A DNA stretch of 39,523 nt from NCBI GenBank assembly GCA_025454515.1, contig JALOOH010000006.1, forward strand, positions 1 through 39,523. The letters are read 5' to 3'. This document shows positions 34,742-39,523 of the stretch, in pieces. Numbering within the stretch: the first letter of the stretch is position 1; every line of letters begins with the position of its first letter. The notes below the pieces were generated by a model that searched no databases, had not been told where the DNA came from, and saw only the letters and a list, made by a program, of their open reading frames with translations. Origin of the DNA: Chloroflexota bacterium. Its GTDB lineage: Bacteria; Chloroflexota; Limnocylindria; Limnocylindrales; CSP1-4. A program made the position numbers and the translations under genes.

Positions 34742-36228
34742 CCGCACAGCTCACGATCGATCCCATCACCCGCCTCGAGGGTCACGGCAAGATCGAGATC
34801 TTCCTCGACGATTCGGGGGAGGTGGCTCGCACGGCGTTCCAGGTCCCGGAGCTGCGCGGCTTCGAGCGCTTCTGCGTCGGGCGGCCGGTCGAGGAGATGC
34901 CCACCCTCACCGCCCGGATCTGCGGCGTCTGCCCAGAGGCCCACCACATGGCGGCGGCGAAGGCCGCCGACGCCGTCTACGGCATGGATCCGCCGCGGAC
35001 GGCGAAGCTCCTCCGGGAGCTCCTCTACTCGGCCTTCTACGTGGCCGACCACACGACCCACTTCTACGCCCTCTCGGGCCCCGACTTCCTCGTCGGTCCC
35101 GACGCCCCGGTGGAGGACCGCAACCTCCTCGGGGTCATCCGCAAGGTCGGGATGGACGTCGGCGGGAAGGTCATCGAGGCCCGCCGCCGCGGCCACGCGA
35201 TCATCGAGACGATCGGAGGGCGGAAGGTCCACCCGTGCACGTCGGTCCCCGGCGGCATGACGAAGGGGATCACCGAGGCGGAGCGCGGCGCGATCGAGAC
35301 CTCCGGGCGCTGGATGGTGGACTTCGCCGCCTTCAGCCTGGACCTCTGGGACGCCGCGATCATGGCGAACCCCGAATACGTGGAGATGATCCGCGGCGAC
35401 GCGTACGCCCACGAGACCTACTACATGGGGATGGTGGACGAGAGCGGGAAGGTCGCCTTCTACGACGGTCGGGTCCGGGTCGTCGCGCCCGACGGAGAGA
35501 TGCTCGGCGAGTACGCGCCGGCCGAGTACGGCGAGTGGATCGCCGAGCGCGTGGAGCCCTGGACCTACCTCAAGTTCCCGTACCTGAAGAAGGTCGGCTG
35601 GAAGGGCTTCGTCGACGGCAAGGACAGCGGCGTCTACGTCGCGATGCCGCTCGCGCGCCTGAACGTCGCCGACGGGATGGCCACGCCGCGGGCGCAGGAG
35701 GCGTACGAGCGCTTCTACGCGACCCTGGCGCCGGCCGGACCGGACGGCCGCAAGCGGCTGGTCCATCAGCGCCTGGCCGCGCACTGGGCGCGGCTCGTCG
35801 AGCTCATGCAGGCGGCCGAGAAGGTCGTGGAGCTCGCGACCGACCCGGAGATCACCTCGCCCGACATCCGGGCCCTGCCGACGCAGGTGCCGTCGGAGGG
35901 CGTGGGGACGGTGGAGGCCCCGCGCGGCACCCTCACCCACCACTACCGGACCGACGAGCGGGGGATCCTCACGTCGGTGAACCTCATCGTCGGCACCACG
36001 AACAATCACGCGCCGATCGCGATGTCCATCGAGCGGGCCGCACGGAGCGTCATCCACGGCGGCGAGGTCGTGGGCCAGGGACTCCTCAACCGCGTGGAGA
36101 TGGCGTTCCGGGCGTACGACCCGTGCTTCGGGTGCGCGACGCATGCGCTCCCGGGGCAGATGCCGCTGGAGGTCGTGATCCGCGATTCCGACGGGAACGT
36201 CGTCGATGACCTCCGGCAGCACTGCTAG
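34738..36228 (+). CDS. mvhA: [NiFe]-hydrogenase large subunit (group 3, MvhA-like)
   Basis: 496 residues. Starts with TIDPITRLEGHGKIE. All four Ni-binding Cys are present: RICGVC (Cys62, Cys65) and DPCFGCATH (Cys463, Cys466). After His469 there is a 27-residue C-terminal peptide (ALPGQMPLEV...), the type removed by a maturation protease, whose gene follows. The L1 and L2 motifs and partners place it in group 3 (MvhA-like, probably 3c). ATG at 34738 follows GGGAGG and overlaps the mvhG stop in ATGA. It would oxidise or make H2 in the cytoplasm with HdrABC. Confidence 0.92.
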   Translation: MTAQLTIDPITRLEGHGKIEIFLDDSGEVARTAFQVPELRGFERFCVGRPVEEMPTLTARICGVCPEAHHMAAAKAADAVYGMDPPRTAKLLRELLYSAFYVADHTTHFYALSGPDFLVGPDAPVEDRNLLGVIRKVGMDVGGKVIEARRRGHAIIETIGGRKVHPCTSVPGGMTKGITEAERGAIETSGRWMVDFAAFSLDLWDAAIMANPEYVEMIRGDAYAHETYYMGMVDESGKVAFYDGRVRVVAPDGEMLGEYAPAEYGEWIAERVEPWTYLKFPYLKKVGWKGFVDGKDSGVYVAMPLARLNVADGMATPRAQEAYERFYATLAPAGPDGRKRLVHQRLAAHWARLVELMQAAEKVVELATDPEITSPDIRALPTQVPSEGVGTVEAPRGTLTHHYRTDERGILTSVNLIVGTTNNHAPIAMSIERAARSVIHGGEVVGQGLLNRVEMAFRAYDPCFGCATHALPGQMPLEVVIRDSDGNVVDDLRQHC

Positions 36229-36766
36229 GAACGGCTCGGTCGGGGCCGACGCTCCTCGGCGACGCCCCGACCGAAGGCCGGTCCTCGTCCTCGGCCTGGG
36301 GAATCCGCTCCTCGGCGACGACGCCGTCGGGTGGCGGGTCGTGGAGGAGCTGGAGCGGCAGCTCGCGTCGCCCGGCGCGCCGCCGGAGGCCGACGGCACG
36401 GCGGTCGAGACCGACATGCTCGCCGTCGGTGGGATCGGCCTCATGGAGCGCCTCGCGGGCGCCCCGCGGGCGATCCTCGTGGACGCCATCGAGACGGGCG
36501 ACGACCCGCCGGGGACCGTCGGCTGCCGCCGGCTGTCGGAGATCCCGATCCGTGCCGCGACGCACCTCGACGGCACCCACGACATGCCGCTGCCGGTCGC
36601 GCTCGCCGCCGGGCGCGCGCTCGGCGCGGAGATCCCCGCGGAGATCCTCGTCGTCTCCATCGAGGCGCGCCGCACGGACGTCTTCTCCACCGATCTCACG
36701 CCCGATGTGGCCGCGGCGGTCCCGCGCGCCGTGCAGGCCATCCTGACCGCCATCGCGGCCGGATGA
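36206..36766 (+). CDS. Hydrogenase maturation endopeptidase (HyaD/HycI family)
   Basis: 186 residues. LVLGLGNPLLGDDAVGWRV (about 27-45) is the family signature, with the Asp that senses nickel; further conserved blocks are AVGGIGLMERL, ILVDAIETGDDPPGTV and THDMPLPVALA. It would cut the C-terminal peptide from the hydrogenase large subunit once the Ni-Fe centre is inserted. The ATG at 36206 overlaps mvhA by 23 nt, and no later in-frame start precedes the signature. No HypA-F genes are in the window, so the rest of maturation must be encoded elsewhere. Confidence 0.9.
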   Translation: MTSGSTARNGSVGADAPRRRPDRRPVLVLGLGNPLLGDDAVGWRVVEELERQLASPGAPPEADGTAVETDMLAVGGIGLMERLAGAPRAILVDAIETGDDPPGTVGCRRLSEIPIRAATHLDGTHDMPLPVALAAGRALGAEIPAEILVVSIEARRTDVFSTDLTPDVAAAVPRAVQAILTAIAAG

Positions 36767-36941
36767 CCCCCCACGCGGGGGCCGGTCGGGGCTTCCGCGC
36801 GGGCCGGTCGGGGTCTGGTCGCGTTCCGGACGCTGGGGTACGCTCGTCGCAACGGCGCGTCCCGCGGGCCGCTCGTCGCGCTCGCTCCCGCGTCACGTCA
36901 CAGGCGTGCGAACCGATCGCCCCCACCCCCAGGAGGTGCCC

Positions 36942-38471
36942 GTGTCCATCGAGGTCCCGGCCGCGCAGGGCGCGGTCCTGCCCATCCTCTCCCACTACAT
37001 CGGCGGCACCGCGGTCGAGGTCCTTCCGGAGAAGACCGGGCCCGTCTACAACCCGGCGACGGGCCAGGTAATCGCCCGCGTCCCGCGCGGCGGCAAGTCC
37101 GAGGTCGACGCCGCGGTCGAGGCCGCGAGCGCCGCGTACCCGGCGTGGCGGGACATGCCGCTCATCGCGCGGAGCAACATCTTCTTCGCCTTCCGCAACC
37201 TGATGTACGAGCACCGCGAGGAGCTCGCCCGCCTCGTCACGCGCGACCACGGCAAGACGTTCCCGGACGCCCTCGCCGAGGTCCTGCGCGGCATCGAGAC
37301 GATCGACTTCGCGTGCGGGTTGCCGGTCCACCTGGCCGGCATGATGACCCCCAACGTGTCGAACAAGGTGGACGCGTTCACGCTGCGTGCCCCGCTCGGC
37401 GTCGTCGCCGCGATCACCCCGTTCAACTTCCCGGTGATGGTCCCGACCTGGATCTACCCGATCGCCCTCATGTGCGGCAACACGGTGATCCTCAAGCCGT
37501 CGAGCCACACGCCGGGCGCGACGCAGCTGCAGGCCGAGCTCTGGACGCAGGCGGGCGGCCCCGACGGCACGTTCAACATCGTGTACGGCGGCCGCGAGGC
37601 GGTCTCTGCGATCGTCGAGCACCCGGGCATCAAGGCGATCCAGTTCGTCGGCTCCACCGCGGTGGGCCGCTACGTCTACGAGGAGGGCACCAAGCGCGGC
37701 AAGCGCGTGGGCGCGTACACCTCCGCGAAGAACGCGATGCTCGTCCTGCCGGACGCGGACCTCGACCTGGTCGCGGACGCGGCGGTCGCTTCGGGCTACG
37801 GCTCCGCGGGCGAGCGCTGCATGGCCCAGACGCTCATGATCGCGGTCGGCGACACCGGGGAGCGCCTCAAGCCCAAGATCCTCGATCGGATCGCCAGGCT
37901 CAAGATCAGCGACGGCATGGAGCCGGGCGCCGACATGGGCCCGATGTACTCCACGGAGCACCGCGCGTCGGTCATCGAGTGGATCGGCGTGGGCGAGGCC
38001 GAGGGCGCCGAGCTGCTCGTCGACGGTCGGACCTTCCAGGGCCCCAATCCGGACGGCTTCTTCCTGGGCGTGACGCTCTTCGACCACGTGACGCCGGAGA
38101 TGAAGATCTACCAGGAGGAGATCTTCGGGCCGGTCTTCGGCATCGTGTACGCCGACACGTTCGAGGAGGGCCTCAAGCTCATCAACGACCACAAGTACGC
38201 CAACGGCACCGCGGTCTTCACGACCGACGGCGGCGCCGCCCGGCGGTTCAAGCTCGAGGTCGAGGTCCCGATGATCGGCGTCAACGTGCCGATCCCGGTC
38301 CCCGCCGGCTACATGAGCTTCTCCGGGTCCAAGGAGTCCGCGATCGGCGACCTCGCGATGCGTGGCGAGGACGGCGTCCGCTTCTTCACCCAGCAGAAGA
38401 TGGTCACCGAGCGCTGGCCCGAGCCCGGCAAGCAGGGCCCGCTCTCGCTGGTCTTCCCCGGCAACAGCTGA
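36942..38471 (+). CDS. mmsA: Methylmalonate-semialdehyde dehydrogenase (CoA-acylating)
   Basis: 509 residues of the aldehyde dehydrogenase fold. It oxidises methylmalonate or malonate semialdehyde to propionyl- or acetyl-CoA, in valine, beta-alanine or inositol breakdown. The Cys nucleophile is in GSAGERCMAQ; HYIGGT, AITPFNFPVMVP, FVGSTAVGRYVY and EEIFGPVF are family blocks. The segment TSAKNAMLVLPDADLD replaces the ELGG region of ordinary ALDHs, as in MmsA, although GAKNHM would be usual. GTG at 36942 has AGGAGG 6 nt upstream; a GTG at 36906 is less likely. A TACGCT -10-like hexamer lies near 36838. It is probably a separate unit from the hydrogenase block. Confidence 0.9.
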   Translation: MSIEVPAAQGAVLPILSHYIGGTAVEVLPEKTGPVYNPATGQVIARVPRGGKSEVDAAVEAASAAYPAWRDMPLIARSNIFFAFRNLMYEHREELARLVTRDHGKTFPDALAEVLRGIETIDFACGLPVHLAGMMTPNVSNKVDAFTLRAPLGVVAAITPFNFPVMVPTWIYPIALMCGNTVILKPSSHTPGATQLQAELWTQAGGPDGTFNIVYGGREAVSAIVEHPGIKAIQFVGSTAVGRYVYEEGTKRGKRVGAYTSAKNAMLVLPDADLDLVADAAVASGYGSAGERCMAQTLMIAVGDTGERLKPKILDRIARLKISDGMEPGADMGPMYSTEHRASVIEWIGVGEAEGAELLVDGRTFQGPNPDGFFLGVTLFDHVTPEMKIYQEEIFGPVFGIVYADTFEEGLKLINDHKYANGTAVFTTDGGAARRFKLEVEVPMIGVNVPIPVPAGYMSFSGSKESAIGDLAMRGEDGVRFFTQQKMVTERWPEPGKQGPLSLVFPGNS

Positions 38472-38499
38472 GCGCCGGGGCTCGGCCCCGGACACGATC

Positions 38500-38530
38500 G
38501 ACGGCCGCGCCGGTCCCCGGCGCGGCCGTC
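38500..38530. terminator. 14-bp hairpin after mmsA
   Basis: Perfect inverted repeat GACGGCCGCGCCGG (38500-38513) / CCGGCGCGGCCGTC (38517-38530) with a TCC loop, 28 nt after the mmsA stop. A smaller CCGGGG/CCCCGG stem precedes it. No T tract. Confidence 0.7.
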
Positions 38531-38550
38531 ACGCATCTCCGGCACGGCGC

Positions 38551-38556
38551 TACCAT
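38551..38556 (+). promoter_or_regulatory. -10-like hexamer of a leaderless promoter
   Basis: TACCAT followed by 7 nt and then the ATG of the channel gene, with no Shine-Dalgarno site; same layout as upstream of the TetR and LuxR-type genes. Confidence 0.45.
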
Positions 38557-38563
38557 CGGCGGC

Positions 38564-39403
38564 ATGAGCATGGCCGACGTCCGCACGCTCCGGACCCGTG
38601 TCGCCCGGGAGGGCCGCGCGGTCGTGCGGGAGCGTGACCAGTTCGGCTACGTCCTCATCCTGATCGTCGGCACGATCATCCTGCGGGCCTGGGCCGGTGA
38701 CACGTCGATCGGGATCTTCCTCAGCGTGGTCCTCGGCGGGCTGACGCTCGCCTTCATCCTCCACACGTGCGGCGTCCATCGCCGCCTGCTCATCGCCGTG
38801 GAGACCTTCATCGTCTTCGCGATCATCGTCAGCGGCCTGGGGCTCGTGCTCGGCTCCGCGAACGACGGCCACCAGCTCGCCGGGCTCTTCGGCATCGCCA
38901 TCGCCTTCGGCGCGCCCGTCGCGATCGTCCGTCGCATCGGCACGGCGCCGGTCATCACGTTCCGCGTCGTGCTCGGCGCCCTCGCGATCTACCTGCTGTT
39001 CGGGCTCGCGTACTCCTACCTCTACGCGTTCATCCCGTGGCTGCAGGGGGAGCCGTTCTTCACCCAGACGGACGCGCCGACCTCCACCATCTACCTGTAC
39101 TTCAGCTACATCACGATGGCCACGGTCGGATACGGCGACTACACGCCGGCCACCGACCTTGGGAAGATGCTCGCGGTGTCCCAGGCGCTGCTCGGCCAGC
39201 TCTACCTCGTGTCGGTGGTCGCGGTGATCGTCGGGAACATCGGTCAGGTCCGCCGGTCGCTGCGGGCGATCGCGCCCAGCCTCGCGACGGAGGCCGGGAC
39301 CGACGAGCCGGATGCCGGCGGGATGGCCGCCGAGCAGAACGGGGATCGCCCGGATCCCGGCAACGGCCCGGCGCCCGACAGCGGGGATCGCCCCGCGCCC
39401 TGA
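38564..39403 (+). CDS. Two-pore-segment potassium-channel-like membrane protein
   Basis: 279 residues. The selectivity filter TMATVGYGDYTP lies near residues 184-195, between two hydrophobic segments, as in Ion_trans_2 channels. Four or more hydrophobic helices precede it (about 28-110 and 130-160), so the topology resembles a voltage-gated-like six-helix channel, but no Arg-rich voltage sensor is visible. A hydrophilic Asp/Pro-rich C-terminal tail of about 45 residues faces the cytoplasm; there is no RCK domain. ATG at 38564 (or 38570) is 7 nt after TACCAT. The next gene starts 13 nt downstream. Confidence 0.82.
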   Translation: MSMADVRTLRTRVAREGRAVVRERDQFGYVLILIVGTIILRAWAGDTSIGIFLSVVLGGLTLAFILHTCGVHRRLLIAVETFIVFAIIVSGLGLVLGSANDGHQLAGLFGIAIAFGAPVAIVRRIGTAPVITFRVVLGALAIYLLFGLAYSYLYAFIPWLQGEPFFTQTDAPTSTIYLYFSYITMATVGYGDYTPATDLGKMLAVSQALLGQLYLVSVVAVIVGNIGQVRRSLRAIAPSLATEAGTDEPDAGGMAAEQNGDRPDPGNGPAPDSGDRPAP

Positions 39404-39416
39404 GGAGGTCTCCCGG

Positions 39417-39523
39417 ATGGACGACGCCCTCCCGCGGCTTGACGCCGCGCTGCCCGACGGCCTCGAGCTGCGTCGGGCCACCCGGGAGACGGTACGGGAG
39501 GCCCTCTCGCCGCTCTTCACCGC
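39417..39523 (+). CDS. Gene cut by the window edge
   Basis: Only the first 35 residues are visible: it starts MDDALPRLDAALPDG and has LELRRATRETVREAL. GAGGAGG lies 9 nt before the ATG, overlapping the channel gene stop region, so it is probably cotranscribed with the channel. LELRRAT at this position resembles the start of GNAT acetyltransferases, but the piece is too short to assign. Confidence 0.6.
   Translation, partial: MDDALPRLDAALPDGLELRRATRETVREALSPLFT

Overview
The window is about 39.5 kb of very GC-rich bacterial DNA (roughly 70% or more by eye) with dense short-spaced genes, frequent GTG starts, Shine-Dalgarno sites in operons and an apparent leaderless TANNNT promoter style for several first genes. 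No rRNA, tRNA, CRISPR array, transposase or phage gene is visible. The gene content (MalT/LAL-type LuxR regulator, cupredoxin lipoprotein, three-gene PntAB, non-pyrrolysine MttB paralogues, Hdr-Mvh) suggests a high-GC Chloroflexota lineage (Limnocylindria-like) or a deep actinobacterial relative. This is inference; no marker gene settles it.

Layout. 1-708 is the C-terminal end of a BDS1-type alkyl sulfatase, facing an MTA/SAH nucleosidase across a strong hairpin. 1606-8995 is mostly minus strand: a membrane-fused molybdopterin oxidoreductase, a metallo-beta-lactamase-fold hydrolase, 3-methyladenine glycosylase (tag), the methionine pair metX-metY, and an MFS exporter. 9049-12441 is a 1130-residue ATPase/LuxR regulator. 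12627-18676 holds a 32-residue membrane peptide candidate, a cupredoxin lipoprotein, an AlaX editing protein, a TetR regulator diverging from a small barrel-like protein, a bitopic SH3-like protein and a lipoprotein. 18275-21624 is the pntA-pntA2-pntB transhydrogenase operon plus a small membrane protein.

22998-36766 is the most interesting part: a co-directional block with three different MttB-superfamily methyltransferases, one cobalamin-binding corrinoid protein, a tandem-ACT protein, then HdrC-HdrB-HdrA-MvhD-MvhG-MvhA and a hydrogenase maturation protease. From hdrC to mvhA every junction is a 4-nt ATGA overlap. The layout suggests that methyl transfer from an unknown methylated amine or betaine is linked to a flavin-bifurcating heterodisulfide-reductase-like/[NiFe]-hydrogenase complex. 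No methyl acceptor enzyme and no corrinoid reactivase is in the window, and no in-frame amber codon interrupts the methyltransferases. A methylmalonate-semialdehyde dehydrogenase, a potassium-channel-like protein and a gene cut by the window edge follow.

Hidden structure: a 258-bp intergenic element occurs twice (17833-18090 and 28272-28529), aligned without gaps at about 88% identity by hand count. It carries near-perfect inverted ends, three TTCACC-N-GGTGAA palindromes per copy and one compensatory base-pair change between copies. It looks like a family of non-autonomous dispersed elements or a structured RNA/regulatory element.
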